Assembly: GCA_013397115.1 (NCBI GenBank) | Contig: VWZW01004081.1 | Location: forward strand, 702,639-766,638 | Source: Edolisoma coerulescens | Lineage: Eukaryota; Chordata; Aves; Passeriformes; Campephagidae | Direction: 5' to 3' | DNA: 64,000 bases | In this document: positions 24,003 through 38,360 of the stretch, piece by piece | Layout: the number at the start of each line of letters is the position of its first letter | Numbering within the stretch: the first letter of the stretch is position 1 | Translations under genes and position numbers: made by a program | Notes under the pieces: generated by a model | Told to the model about the DNA's origin: nothing | Database searches by the model: none | The model's input: the letters and a program-made list of their open reading frames with translations, nothing else

Positions 24003-27000
24003 CATAGCAGATCAACCAAAACAAGAAAGGGAAGCTCACGTTCATCCCAATAACTTAGTAGTGATAGCTTCATACAACATTTTCATCCTTCCAGTTCACT
24101 TTAAACCAGCTCCCTGTTGCTCCATACTTTCTGCTCTGACGAGGAGCAGCACCCAGAGGGAAGGCAACACTGGCTTTTTTTCAGCTGATGCAGTTGGGAC
24201 TGCTTCAGGTAAAGCAATTTAAATAAGCCTTCTGATTTCTTCATGGTGGCTGAGTTGTTTCATTTTGCACATGGCTTCAGGACCAGAATTACTTCAATTT
24301 ACTTCACTTTTCTCTCTTGCCTCAATCCTGTACCTAGGGCTGTGTCTGTGTGTACCTTGCAGCTGGCTCACAGCTTTAACACTGTGATATTGTTAGTGTT
24401 AAACACATCTGGCACTAGTTTGAAGTAGTAATATTGGCAAGCTTTTGTAAAACAAACCCCAGTACTGAATTTAATTGTGCCCCAGGGATCTTTTCCTACT
24501 CATATGTGCAGTGCACACCTCTTGATGGGGGTCTAAACATGAGCTTCTTAAACGCATGACACCAGCTCACTTAAAAATTGTAAAAAATTGAGGAGTTTGA
24601 ACAAGAACCCCAAAATCTTCACATCAAACTCCAGCCAGATATAAATAAACAAATAAAACCCTGCACATACATACACATACACTTTCCTTCTGTCTTGTTT
24701 AATTCTTGTCTTCAACTAGATGCAGAAATGGGTGAACACAGACTGTGAACCTGTATTCTAGATTCAGGCATTTCTTAGATAATTTCAGCATTTTTCACTT
24801 TGCAAAATCTAATCAGAACGAAACATTTCGCATCCTTACCAAGTGGCCTGCATTTATCCATACGTATAAAGGAGGTGTATGTGTGTGTGTATCTTGCCAC
24901 AAGGATGTAGTACAAGCAATTAAACCCTTGATAATAAATGGTTCATCAGTCCGCAGGTGATGTACAATAAGTGATTGCTCCTGCAGGTAGTAATCATCTG
25001 CTGCAATTGCTGAATTATAAATTCCCTCTGGGCTGATTGGATTTTATCAAGAAGCTGTGAAGTAAAAAAGGGTTTAGGGTGAGGTTTTTTATAGTCTGAA
25101 ACCTAATATTAGAAATTTGCCAGTTGGAAAGGAGGGCCTTTCCTTTGAAGACATGCTCACAGTGACTGAACAGCTGTCAGAAAAATGTAACCATTTTCAG
25201 AACAGCCTCTGGGACCAGAGTATATTCTAAGGCAAAGATTAAATTTAAAGGGTTTTTCCCACCTCCACAAAAATATATGCAACTCTCATGCACACTGAAA
25301 CTGTTTTCCCATTGGCAGAGAAACATTCCATAAATGGATATAGGGACTGAAATAACATGATCACACTTAAATTCAAACACAAGAGATAATTACTCTCGTC
25401 ATTTGGTCATTCTGTCAGTACAATTTATGGATTGTATTTGAAAATATTATTTGTGAGACCACCAGTTCCCCCTTTAGGAACCTGAAGGACTTCTATATAT
25501 ATTGAATTCAGACCACTGTTGGAAATGGAACAGAAGTTTTAAGTTTTAATAAAAGTCTTACCTGTTAAATATACCCTCCTTTTGTCTGTTTTATTATATT
25601 TCATTTTGTCACATTAGTTTTCTTTTATCAAATATCAAAGCAGTAAATACAGCCATGAAAAACACTACCCGTCAAAAATAAATCTAAATCACAAAATCAA
25701 AAAGCTCTCTAAACTACCTAACACTTATTTCCATGTCACATAGTTTCAAGTTTTTTGGAGAAAAAAAAATCTATTTTTTGCTAACCTCTAAATATAACTT
25801 TCCAAAATACACTTAGTGGAAAAAGAATACCCCAAAGAATATCAGCAATCAGAGTTAATTTTAAATTGATGTTTAATAGCAGCACTATGATTCTTTTCAT
25901 TTCTTTTCTTATTTTTCCCTTGAAATGTCCTGTGAGCACCAGGTGTGTGTCAGCCATTTCAGCGTCACTTTGGCAACAGAATTACAGCCCAGATTAAAAA
26001 ATGAAGCAGAAAACTGTTTAGTCTTTTATGAGCGTGCATCAAAATCCCAGTATGGACATGGAATGTCATTGTTTTCCAAAGTTATGTCAAGCCCAAATGC
26101 AGCCCAAATTCTCCCTGCAGCTATTCCAACTGGGAAAACCAGGGAGACTTTCCATTTTTTTTCTTTTCCACATAGCCTAAATGAAACTTTGGGATGTGGG
26201 CTATTTTGTAACACACTCAACACACATCTAGATGTTTTAGCATAATGAGCAGCAATAAGAACTTGACATATTTAAGACAAATTAAAAAATGAGACCTTTG
26301 AAAACACAACAGAGGCATCAATGAACAGTTGAAGGGTCATCCCTGTTAATTTGATTATTCTGACACTGAAAATCTACTTGCAGTGCAAAGTAGCAATTAC
26401 AGTGTGCTCAAATTGGACAAGAACCAATTCATAGCAATAACCCCATAATCCAAGAGCCAGCTTTACTGAAATTTCAAACCACTGACCTGCCTGCCTTGTG
26501 GAAACTTCAAGAAAGAGGGTGGTGGCTGTTTTGACACAAGCAGAGAACTTACTGTAAAAGACACATCTGGCTTTAAATCCTTTCATTTGGAGGTATAATG
26601 TGATTCTGTTTCCAGTGTAGAGTTATGCAAGAAAAAATATGCAATGGTGACAGTTATAAACAGAAACCCTGCTATTTTAGAAAGAACTTCTGCAGTACCA
26701 TTCATTCCCTTGAGGAAAGGTACTGATTAGCTTTAGAGCCAGGTATTGAGAACCAAACTAATGAAGTGAGGGAGAAAAAACCCAAAATCTTTGAAAAAGG
26801 ATTTTCCAAGGCCTGCATTGCTAAGCTAGCAGCCACGAGTGGCTCTTCTGGGATTCTTTGGAAATTGCCAGACATTGCACATAACATTGTCGATGACGCA
26901 GGGACACTACAGCTCTCTGGAAAAATAGTATGTGGGCTCCACATCACTTGGCTGCCTTTGAAATGTGAGAGGCAGAAGAATAAAGAGAGAGGAGTAAATA

Positions 27001-27604
27001 AGAAAAAGTCAGAAAGCAGCCAGAGTCTGTCCCTGTGTCCCTTCTTTAAGCCACAACTGAGTAAAAGTTACAGCCAGTTTTACTTAACCTTTAATAGATT
27101 TCTAATTTTCCCATCTAACATCAGTTACAATTTTAACAATCCAGACATTAAAAGAGACAGGAATATAAAATGGGAAAAACTAGAAGAAGGAAACCACATT
27201 TCCATTGCCTGTCTGACTGGGGGTAAGGAGAGGGTACATACAATCTACTTGTTTCAGCCTCTAGCAAAAACATTCTCCTGAAATAGATTTTGTCTTTGGG
27301 CATCTTAATATTTGCTCCATAACTTGAAGCATGGATCTAAGGAGATTCTTGCAAGTTTGTTTTTATGAACTTCTGCTGCAGATCCTCATCTGCCTGGAAG
27401 ACACAGGAAGACCTTTCAAAGCCCCCAGGGTACCAGAGAGGCAAAGGGCACCTGCAGCCCAATGCAAGATGTGCTGAGTGCAGATAGGCTCTGGTTGCTC
27501 CCCAGATGGCACCAGGTCCTGTTGGCTTAGTGATTTAGGCCTTTTTTCCACCAGGTACAATTACTCCACAGGGAATCATAAAACTATTCATGCATTGGAA
27601 GGCT
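24003..27604. other. Non-coding stretch
   Basis: AT-rich, with a short TG/CA-rich patch near 24875-24892 and a CATACA-rich patch near 24665-24685. A 171-codon plus frame at 26766-27281 overlaps an 81-codon minus frame at 26702-26947. Neither shows a domain, and both are discussed under rejected items. No CR1, RNA gene or CpG island is seen. Confidence 0.45.
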
Positions 27605-27775
27605 GTTATGAGGTATCCTAAGCCATTTCTTCTCCAGGCTAAACAAGCCCAATTCCCCCAGCATCGCCTCACAGAGAGCTCCAGCTCCTCACCCTCCACT
27701 GGGCTTGCTCACCTTCACCCACATCTTCCTTGTAATGGGAACCCTGTACTGTACTGAACACTGGACTTAATTCCA
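27605..27775 (-). mobile_element. CR1 LINE fragment
   Basis: The core TTCTCCAGGCTAAACAAGCC followed by CAATTCCCCCAGC and, further right, TTGTAATGGGAACC and TGTACTGAACACTGG matches the internal part of an inverted CR1 tail. The terminal CATAGAATC-type end is missing, so only about 170 bp survives. It is strongly diverged and inactive. Confidence 0.75.
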
Positions 27776-30700
27776 GAAGTCTTCAAACTCCTTGGGCTTA
27801 TTTTTATGGAACAATCTAGCACAGTGACCAACACCCAGCGGTTCAGGTCGGACATCCCGTATTGTAAACAGTGAATTCTGTCAGTGTAATTCATCACATG
27901 CAATCCTACTACCCAAAACCACAGAGAGGTTTGTAATACACAGCCATCTGCCCAGAGAGGGCGGTTGGTAGCAGTGGGCAATGACAGGATCTAGAGAGAA
28001 AAAAAATCAAACCAAAGAAGAAAAAGGTAAAAACTGGCAAAAGAAATTTCTTCCAGCTTTGATATCCACTACTTATTTTAATATGCCAGTGTACAAATGA
28101 TTAATCCAATTAATTAGCATACATAAGTCTTCTTGACTGACAAGCTTCCTTAGTGATCATTTTACAAGTGACATTCCTGTATCATCAAGGAGATGAGCTG
28201 GAAGTTCTTTTATTCTTTTGTTTTAATGGAATCTAAGAGTTCAGCAATCATTTGATATCTTCCATCGATCTTGTCACACCACACTATTCAGAGCAGCATT
28301 TCTATGTGCAATATTAATGTATTTTTCTAGGTCTGATTGTTATCAGATGTCTTAAGAGCATCCCCCCAGATTTCATTTTGAAGTGAAAGTACATAATATG
28401 CTGTTCCTATTCCTTTTTATTTTCTATATTTTTAACTCTCACAAATGGTCACATCGTTGAGAGTGTTTTCTGGGCTCTGAAGGGCACCTGGATTTCGGGA
28501 TCTAACATTTACAAACTCCTGCATAACCAATTTCAAATACAGCTGCAAAAAAAGCCATTTTGATCCCAGACCAACCTTCCCACTTGGAAATCAACTGTGG
28601 AAGAACCACCCTCACTCAGTTACAGCATTTTCTGTAAGAGTCTGCTCTGCTCAATGCCAGCACCTCTCAACTGTGCTGACATCCCTGATCCTCTAAGATC
28701 ATCCTTCTTTCCCATAAGTACACGGCTAATGGAATGTTCACACCAATGCAAGATGCATGGCTATGGATTTAGTATTTCCAAAGCTTGGAGGCATTCAGAT
28801 TAGGCTGATTTAGGCCACCTGTATTAAATATATACCTACTTCTGCAGAATTTCCCTTTGAACAAAAAGCTCAGTTGTGTCCTATAGGATGTTAATTAACT
28901 CGGCAAGGTACCATGACAAGATACCCAGGTGCTAAATTATTTCTAAGGAGTTTGAATTCTGGATATTTACTTTCTTCAACAGTAAGCAGCACAAGCCATA
29001 TCCAGCAAAACTGAGAAACTGTTGTTTGAAGTAGTATAATTTTTAAAATCACTTCAATGGCAGAGCAGAATCAGGACATTTTTAAGGGAGTAGCAGGAGA
29101 GAGCCAATATGAAAGAGAAAATATTCTCACTCTCTTAACTCAAACATGAGTGAAATGAAAAAATCCCCAACAAGTATTTAAATTAACATTTTGAAATTTA
29201 TGATGTATTTGGAAGAGCAGACCTAAAAGCTAGCACTAACTGATGAAGAGGATAAGATATTACCTCTTTGGATTTATAACAGCTTTTGAAAATTCAGGCT
29301 CAGAGGGATCCAAATGGAAAAACAACAAAGTGCATCAAGAAGATGGGTCAATTAAAAAACCATGAGATCTTTATGGAATTAGTGAAGAGAGCCACACACT
29401 GTTCCCTTTCGGGAAGCACTCCAATTCTTTAAATCAGATTAAGGTCAGTCCTAATTGTTTCAAGCACTAACATGTGTGGTATTTATTTGCTGGTTGCCTT
29501 TTTTTCTGACTGATTAGCATTATGAAGATTAGCTGCCAGTAATTTCTGAACTGGCTAATATAAGGTAATTAGCTCACAGTGTGCTGCAGTTTGCACTGCC
29601 CAGGAGAAGAGTTTGCTCATCTCAGCTGTGAGGAGGATTGAAGAAGACATTGCAGAGAAAGAAACAGAAAGTTAGCAGAGTTCCTGCAAAATTTGATCCA
29701 GCTTTTTCAAGATCTACTATAATAAATGGAGTATGAAGAAGACTGGTATGGGCTGAACTAGACTAGAAAAGACTTTAAAAAACCAGTACAAAATGCTTCT
29801 AGGATGGTTTTCTTGAAAATATTGTGGTGTCTCTCTCAACCTTCCTTCTCTGTGGTATTACATTTAATCTTTTTATGATGTTCACAGAGAAAGAACAGTG
29901 ATGCAATGAGAAAACTGCTCTTTTAAGAAGGTCTTACAGTATGATTTATAGAACTTTCTTCTGAGAGCAATTTCAAGAAAAACAGCCTGGAGTCAGAAAT
30001 GCTAACTAGGGCATTGGAGAGATTCTAATCATAAAGCCGTAACAAGGAGAAGAGGGAGGAACTATGATTTTCTACAGAACTACATGATACCTTGGCTTCC
30101 AGTTTCAGGAGGTAAGGGGAAAGTAAACAGGGATAAAGGGAAAAGCAGGACTTAACATCTGAGGTTAAAGGAAGGGGCAGTTGCACACACCAGCTCCTCT
30201 CGATAGGTCCAACCACAGCTTGTGGAAAAGGCAGCAGTGAAAATCCCCTATAAACTCTTCAAGGCAGGTGACTACAGGAGCAGATGAAGAAGCTTAGCAG
30301 CTATCACAAAAAATCAGCTAAACACCCCAATCTAATAATTTTTCTTAAATGTCAAATATACTGTTAATATATTTCCCATTTTTTTTCTCTAGCTGTATTC
30401 TACTATTTAAACCAAAAGGTTTTTGACAAATCTCCCTAGTGAAGCAAAGCACTTGGTTACTCTTAGCACTGAGATTCTCATGGTATAGTGCATGCCAGGA
30501 AAACTCAAAAAGATTTTATCTGAAAGTTTTTGGGGTGCTCATTCCATGAGGAGGGTTAGCAATGTTTTCCATTAAGCAAGTTCACCCTGTCACTCAGCAA
30601 AGACCTTGACTGACGTCTGCACAGAGCCAAGGGCACACGAGGCTCTGCCAAGCGCTGTGAGCCTTCCACCCAGCCAGGGATCTGCAGCACAAAGTCAGGA

Positions 30701-33700
30701 TCTCTGGCTTTAAAGGATTTATGCATTATTGAATGACAATAGGCAAGTAACTAACATCTTTGCCCAGTTTGTATCCAATTTGCTTTTTCCCTAGAGCTAC
30801 CTGTAGGCAGTGTTCAGGAAATATTTACAGGAATAGCTTACAAAAGTTGCTCATTTAAATACAGGAAGTTAAATATATTCCCCACTGTTAAGAGCCATGA
30901 GGTTTTAGCTGTGGTTCTCTTGTTCCAGCATGTCCTGGTCCCCTTATTAAACTGGAGTGGAAGACTTGTACCATTTTAAGAGAATTTTTTTTCCATAAAT
31001 TTAATTTCCATCCTTACTTTACTACACATAAAACTTTTGGTTCTTCTTACATAAAACCCATTGCACAATACGTGTCAACATCCAGTGACTCAGTTAATGG
31101 GTAGGTGGGAATATATGACAGATAAAATTTGTTAATGGAAAACTTAATGAGAGTATCAAACAAAATACCTATTAGCATTAGGAAGGAATGAAATATTTTT
31201 AAATTATTACAAAAAAGAAAAAAACAAGCAACATATTTAAATGTGAGGTGAGGAGTGAAAAAGAATATTAAAAGTTACTTCACCATAGAAACATCCGATG
31301 TCACTGGTACACAAGAATAGTGTGGTTGCCTTAAGCTATACCCAGCTACAAGTCTTCAAGCTGCTATAAATAAGGTTTGGCAAAATTCTGGGACTGAAAG
31401 ATAAAATTAACAGAATTTTTAATCTCAGGAGAAAACATGGTTAAACATTATAATTACCGAGACCAGGTATTTTAATATTGTGTTAATTTTAATGACCTTA
31501 TTCATCAAAAGACTTATGAAAAGGATGACTAAACCCTAAGTGGGGAGAGTAAAATGTGTTCTGCACAAACAACAAAGAATTTTAGGGATTCATGGCTCAT
31601 GTTTAAAACTCAACACACAAAGTGATCTGACTCATAACTCTCTTCTCTGTAATGTTAGAAATCTAGGAGATACTAAAAATCGTTGAGCAATGTTAGGGAG
31701 AGCAAAGGATTTAATTAAACCAGGGTGGAATCCTTTTAAGGAATTTCAAAGCTAGATCGGTGTCACTGTACAGATTCATTTGATCAATTTTCTTTACCAC
31801 CTCTCTTCCCCTTTTTTAATTGTAATATCACTACATTAAACATTAACCACTTTAAATATACACATGCCAAACTCTTGTCAAGAATCTCATTATCTCATGT
31901 CTTAAATTGCAATATCTCCTCTGGCCTACTCCTATCCATTCAGATTGCTGCTGCAAAAACAGGTGGCTACCAGGAACTAAACAAGTGCCCACAATGGATA
32001 GGAGCAGAGAAAAACAGGATTTCTTATCACTGGGAATACATTGCCCTCTTGGAACATTCATTTGAGGATGTTATCCCATATCTGCCAAGTTGAATTAATG
32101 CTTCACCATCCCCAGAAATGCAAGGAGCAGTCTGGACACGGACCACAGGCTGGTCCATGGTACAACAGGCTGGACTGCAGAGCTTCCTGACAAAGATGGC
32201 ACACGCTGTCCCTGAGGGCCTGACAGCTGCACGGACAGGGATTTGTACGTCTGCAGGGGAAGGTGGGATTTTCCCAAGCAGACCAGACATGTGTGACTAC
32301 TAGTCAGAGGGAGGAGTGCATGTTAAGAAAGATATAACATAAAATTTATAGCTTTCAGAGAAGTTACTTTTCTCTTCTGCTATCATGACTTTTGAGAGAG
32401 AGAAATGCATTCAAGGAAAAGGAAAGAAAAAACTGAAAAAGTGGACTGAGCACTAGAAATATTAGTGCTGACCTGTAAACCAAACGAAATTATGGTTATG
32501 GACTTCCAGGAAGAAATCCACAAAATTTTGTCCATCTTTTCCTTTAGTTTTCTCTTCTTCTATTCTGCAGCTTTTAAGGTGTTTCGAAACCACCAATGGA
32601 AATATTTCTTCACATTCTTACAGTGCAGGGGGTAGGTGAGTTTTCATTCGCTTTTCACATTGATCTTCTCTGTGTTCTCTATAATTTAATTGTCTGTTTA
32701 GGCTCTGAGAGCTCCATCTACACCACCACATGCAGATCCATCGCTCCACTGGCCAGATCCACAGGAGAGCTTCTTGGCACCTCTCTGTGATGAACAGAAC
32801 ACAAATGTGCTTCAGTTAAGTGGTTGGTAATTGCACAGAAACACACTTTCCTTGCAAGTTGAGAGAGAACAGAAAACAAAAATCCCCGCAGAGCGTGGAT
32901 GCAGAGGCAGCCTGACAAAGGGACTCCCTGTCCCAGAATCTGGGGTGAGTTTGGTGACAATTAATAGAAATGTGGAATGATTGAAAACACAAATGAAGAG
33001 CTCTCTCTTTTTCTATAATTGCTGCACTGTATCATGAAATTAAAGTCATCAAGCAGGAAAGATCCTGTACAGATTTCCAGAGATACTGCATGTTCTGGCT
33101 AATTGTGTCAGCCTGGATTAGCTGATTAGCATAATTAATCTAAACTTCTGATTACCCAAAGGAAAGAGATGTTCCTGGATGCACAGGTGAAATATGATTG
33201 AGATTTCAATAAGCTAATATACAGTAGCTAGGAAGTATTTCTAAGTCCTGTTTGCTTGTCTCTTGCATTCTTAAAAGGTCTGAGGGGAATGAGGAGAGCA
33301 CACTGTGCTCTTTGCTGGGGAGAGTGTTGGAAATCTGACTCAAGGATGACAAAAGAGCTGTGCCAGTAATCTGTGCTGTGGTACATTAACAAGTGTTTAG
33401 GTACAACAACACTCGATCTCAAATCTGACCTCAGACCTAACCTAATCCTATCCTAAACAAAAGCAACCAAAAGCATAGACTATATCTGGAAAAGAGGCCT
33501 AACAACAGCCTAAAAGGATGATCTGTGATGATGTCCCAGTAGACTTCTGTAAAGTTACTCAAAAATTATTTTAAAAGCTCCAGATCAGAAGTTGATGGAT
33601 ACATTTAGAATTTTTTTATTGACAGTCTGAGTCATGTGTTTTGTTGGCCCCAATTATAAATCTGTAAAGCTTCAGCAATTGCAACAGCTAAAATTCGAAT

Positions 33701-36700
33701 TTGATCATTTAACTATTTTCTACTGTCTCAGGAAGGACAGTTACATAAGTCATAATGGCAATGTAACATATTTTTTAATTATTACATATAAAATAATTCT
33801 TAAGAAAACATTATAATTAATTTATTGAGTGAAAGTTGCATTACTGGAAACCTTCTGTTTGTTCTCAGTAGGGGTGCTGATGATGAACATTGCTTATTCC
33901 ACTTCTTGTCTCTCATCTGCAAAGAGTAATTATGGGATTTTCACTTAAAACTCTCCGCTAATTCAACCCTTTGTTCTCTGTTGATACTGCCAGGAAAGAG
34001 GAGGCACATCAACTACAAATTGGACTGAAATAGCAATTCTATGGCCACATAAGCCACCATGCAGCTAAGGCCAAGAAAACCCAACTTGTTACACTCTATT
34101 AGGAGTTCAGATCACAGGGGAAAAGCCAAATTTGAGTGGTCATCAAATATACTGGCTACTTTTGCAAGGTCCTTGCATGCTTAGTTCCCACAGTCCTTTC
34201 AAACAGGCTTATCAGTCAGAGAGAGTTTTCTCTTTTTTTGTCATTTAAAAAAAATTTCAAATGCTCACAAAATGTTGTCAGTGAGAATGAATTTTAGACA
34301 ATGAAAATGAGGTTTCGTTCCACTAGAATGAACAGCAAAGGAAAAAGATAAAAGAGACTCCTCCAGTACAACAGGGTGTGTAACACAGCCTGCATGGACA
34401 CATGAAATAGTCTCACTCATGTTTGCTGCTGCCTTATCCTGTTCCTGTACCAGGACCAGGCCATCAGCCCTTCCAGGAGACAAACCTCAATGATATTTAG
34501 TCAAAAACCCAAATACAAGTGTTTTGTCAAGACGTGCCCAAATGCTGCACAGCCTTTAAGGGAAAAAAAGCCAATGACTGACAGAGCAGATGGAACAGGA
34601 GACACTTCTTCAAACTGAAATCCAGTTGCTCTGAGTGGGGGAAGGTACTGGAAACATAGACATGAACATGTCACTCTGCAATAAAAACTGTCAGCACATT
34701 TGAGAAGTTCATTAAAATGTGAAAATGTTCTCCCCAAACCAAGTTTCATAAAACCTTTGCCACTTTCTGAGCGAAAGAACGAAGAGCTTGACCTAAAATT
34801 TGTCAGAATGATAAGGAAATTTTAAAAGAACATACTTTAGAGTCTAACGTCCACGGGCTCAACAGGCACAGCCATTTCACTAATACTGCAGTGGTTGCCA
34901 GCCCTCACTGTATCTGCTGTTATTCTGCTATTGATTTGTCTCTAAACCTTAACACTGTGGATAAATAAAGCAATATTTTCATTATAGCAGCCCTTTGTGA
35001 TACTCTTGAGCAGAAAAGCAGCTGTCCTTTCAGATGCACAGCTGTCCCCTGCTCCCAGGGAAGAAGGCACATTTTGATCCCTCAGAGTTTCATTTTGTCT
35101 TGCAATTGCTGCACACTGACAAAGCAGTTCTGTGGCAACCTGAGAATATAACTGAGAAACAAGGGAAATCAAATGGCACAACATTTCCAAAAGGGCTTCC
35201 ACTTTGCCTCGGGGAGACAAGGCATCCTGTTGCTCAGGACATGTCTTAGAAAAGTATTGAGAAACAGCTGTCTTGTCCTTAAGCTGGAAGGTTTGCGTGC
35301 TTTCAAACACCTGCTTATCTCCTTCCAAGTAGTTTGTTCAGTTATTCTGTGATGAAAAGACCTGCTTGATGCTGTGAGTATTACGCTGAATGAAAGGGAG
35401 ACATGCGAAGCAGGAGAAGCTCATGTTGTCATGTGCTGCCAGGGGCTGGGTTAATTTTGGAAACCTCACAACACTGTACCATTTTTCATGTTAAATGGAG
35501 CTGCTTTACTTTAGATGCTCACAAGCGTTCATATCAGAAGAAGACATTCCTCCAGACTAAGGTCCTAACCTTCAAAGCACGAGCTCTCTGAAGCCAAGCA
35601 CTAGCTGCCTTCCTGGGGCTGAGAGGAGCATTCCAGAGCTGGATGTCCAACAAATTTACTGCTGTCAGTTGAACATGAGCCACACACAGCCCCTGGCTTC
35701 CAGAGGAAATAAACCTTCTACAATTCCCAAGGAAACCAAGGAGTCCAAATACCTGTTACACAACCAGTCCTATCAGCTCCAGGGAGGTCACCCATCCTGG
35801 GCTTCCCATCCCACAAGCCAAGTGCTGCTTTCTTGCTCCCAGCTTGTCTCACAGTGAGCTTGGCTGTAGGAAAGAGACAATAGCACTTTTCTAAACATGT
35901 AATTACTTATCTCAATGCTTATTTCAAATGAAGACAGCTATTAGTGAAATACATGCAGATGCTTTAGCTGATCCACAGAAAGATATGGACGGAAAGGCAG
36001 AGTGGCATTAATAGAGGAACTGCGCTGTTCATATGAATTGGACTTTAATTTTTCAGGGAACAGATCACCTCTCTCTCTGCTATGTTGGTGAGGCGCTGGA
36101 ATATTACAAGAAATAGCACATTCCATGCCAGAAAAGCAATTCCATTTTCAAAAGCTAGAACACTTGGGCTAATTAGAGTGGCTCAGATACTTTGATCAGA
36201 GATAAATTAGTGCGTTGTATGAGATCCTGCTCCTCTTAGTTAACTTCTTTTACTAAATTCCCTCACTAATGCTTTCTAATTTCACATGGGAGAGAAAGGG
36301 AGAAGATGAAAGGAAATTTTTTTAATCAACTTGCTGCAAATTTAAGAATAGTTTGCTAAGTTTTTGTTTGGCTTCATAAAAATATATTATGGTTTTGTCT
36401 TATTAACAGCTTGTTTTATTTATACCACAATTTATTAAGCCATTGCATGGTATATAAAGCAGGAGAACCACAATGTATCAGGCATTTTATGCCCCATTCC
36501 ACATTTGTTATTTTCTCATTGCAGTGGTGAGGGCAGGGGCCAAAGCTGTGGTGAAAACATGAGAATTTATGCTGGTAATAACCTGTAGCAGTTAATACTC
36601 ACTCTCCAGCTGCATTTTACATTAGTAACTCCATTCAGTTTAGCAGGACAATTTTGTACCTAAGGAAGCCTTCCAGCTGTGTAAGGTTTTAGGCATCTTC

Positions 36701-38360
36701 ATATCCATATGCTCTGTGGTTTAATGTGCTTGCTCACTCTCCCAGGTCTTTACCACTATTAGCACTGTCCAGTTAGAAAAGCCAGGGCTTATGGGTGAAA
36801 TGATCTAGGAAAGGCTGAGGAATATCACGGCAGAGAAAGAAGTAAATTAAGTCAACCTTACTTCCAAGCTGCCTTGGATCATATTTACACAGTGGCATCT
36901 TTTGTGATAATAAAACAAGAAAACCAACCAACCACACAAACAAACAGAAAGAACAACAACAAAAGTAAATAAGAGTGATTGGTTTAAAATTTTGTAACAA
37001 CAACAGAAAAAGCTTGAAAACTGAAATTTTGATGCGTATTCCCTTTTTCCTGTCTCCATGCTTGACTGGTTGTGAATCTATCAGAGGCTCTTCGTTCACA
37101 TTTCTTCCATTCCCTTGTTTATAGAAAATTCCCCCTGAATACCAAGGAAAAGACTGTCTTAACTACTATGATATAGTAACACTATTTTCAAAATTGGAAC
37201 TTGGGACCAGTTTAAAGCCTAGGAGATTCATTTAATTATATAAAGCGTACAAGAATTCCCCAGGGGAGCTTCAGACAGCATGTCTGCTCCTTAGAGATCC
37301 CACACCTGGCTCTTTTTCATCTACTCAATCCCTACTGGCAGAAGACATCTCCAGGATTTCTTTATACTCAAATGCGCTGCAACAGTGTGAGTCCCTCAGC
37401 CATACTGCCAGTGGGGCTGATGGCACACAAACACAGCTGGCTACTGACACAGGCAAACCTTGCTGCTCTCAGAACAGAGCGCGTTTCAGGCCCCGAACAG
37501 TCACAGCAAGAACAAAATTACATCCATCATAATTTAAATCATTTTTTAAAGTATACAAAACTAATTTGCAATTTTTCATGGAAAGTTTATTCATCTGGAA
37601 TTTTAGGGTCTAATACTTGCTAGACACATAAAATGGCAGAAGAAATTATACAGATCTGATGCAATTATAACAGGTACCATCTCAACAGACACTTGGATAC
37701 AGAGGACAACCGATACATTAAGAAAAAATACAGTTGAAACCTATACATAAGACTTGCAACTTAACAGTCACAGCTCACAAGCATCAATTACCTCAGGCAG
37801 TTGCAGATAGGCTGGAGAAAGAGACAGGAAGAAGAACAAGCAGAGACCAAATTCCCACCTCTCAACAGATGGTTAAAAGCTGTTGGTAATTTTGATCCAC
37901 TTTCATCACTGTGTCTAGCAGACTCGAGCTATTCGCCTGCTATAAAACCTGCAGTGTGTTTCTCCTCACACTTCCTATTTCTTCACTTGGATATCAGAGC
38001 CATGAAGTATAGTTTTGAGTTTTTTCCTTTCTTTGCTGCATTGGGACACCCATATTTTCTTAACCTGGCATACGAAGGTGCAGGAAGGGCCAGCTCGCTC
38101 TTTCCATTGGAGACAAAGGTTTATTTCACTATGGCACACAGTGGGTATCTCTTACAGCTGGGCAGGGAGGTGACACAGCAGGGAGGCAGCAATTCAGAGA
38201 AATTCACTGCATTAATTTAAATCAGTCACCAGCCCCCCCAGCTGTTATTGTCACTGCATTTAATAAAGCAGCTTGCTATAATTTTCATTGTCATGCCTTT
38301 AGCACCAAGTAGTTTACCTTGCCTAAAACCAGGAGCAAGTGTGTTTCCTGGGGTAAGAAC
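27776..38360. other. Long non-coding stretch
   Basis: About 10.6 kb of mostly AT-rich DNA with no recognisable gene. It includes a candidate acceptor and short open frame at 27913-27990, a cluster of TAAT/ATTA core motifs at 33090-33170, an A/C-rich low-complexity patch at 36915-36965 and a 128-codon minus frame at 34942-35328 without recognised domains. It is most likely intron or intergenic. Confidence 0.45.
36915..36965 (+). repeat. A/C-rich low-complexity patch
   Basis: Imperfect runs of CCAA, CAAA and CAA units. It accounts for the hydrophobic leucine-, phenylalanine- and cysteine-rich translation of the 108-codon minus-strand frame here, which is therefore not treated as a gene. Confidence 0.75.

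Noticed and set aside
26766..27281. 171-codon plus-strand frame with an overlapping 81-codon minus-strand frame
   Set aside because: There is no recognised motif, the second half is lysine/asparagine/serine-rich as expected of AT-rich DNA, and splice borders are not convincing.
36773..37099. 108-codon minus-strand frame with an apparent membrane segment
   Set aside because: The hydrophobic stretch is a translation of A/C-rich low-complexity DNA.
37801..38220. 139-codon plus-strand frame
   Set aside because: No motif or family is recognisable, and the composition is consistent with chance.
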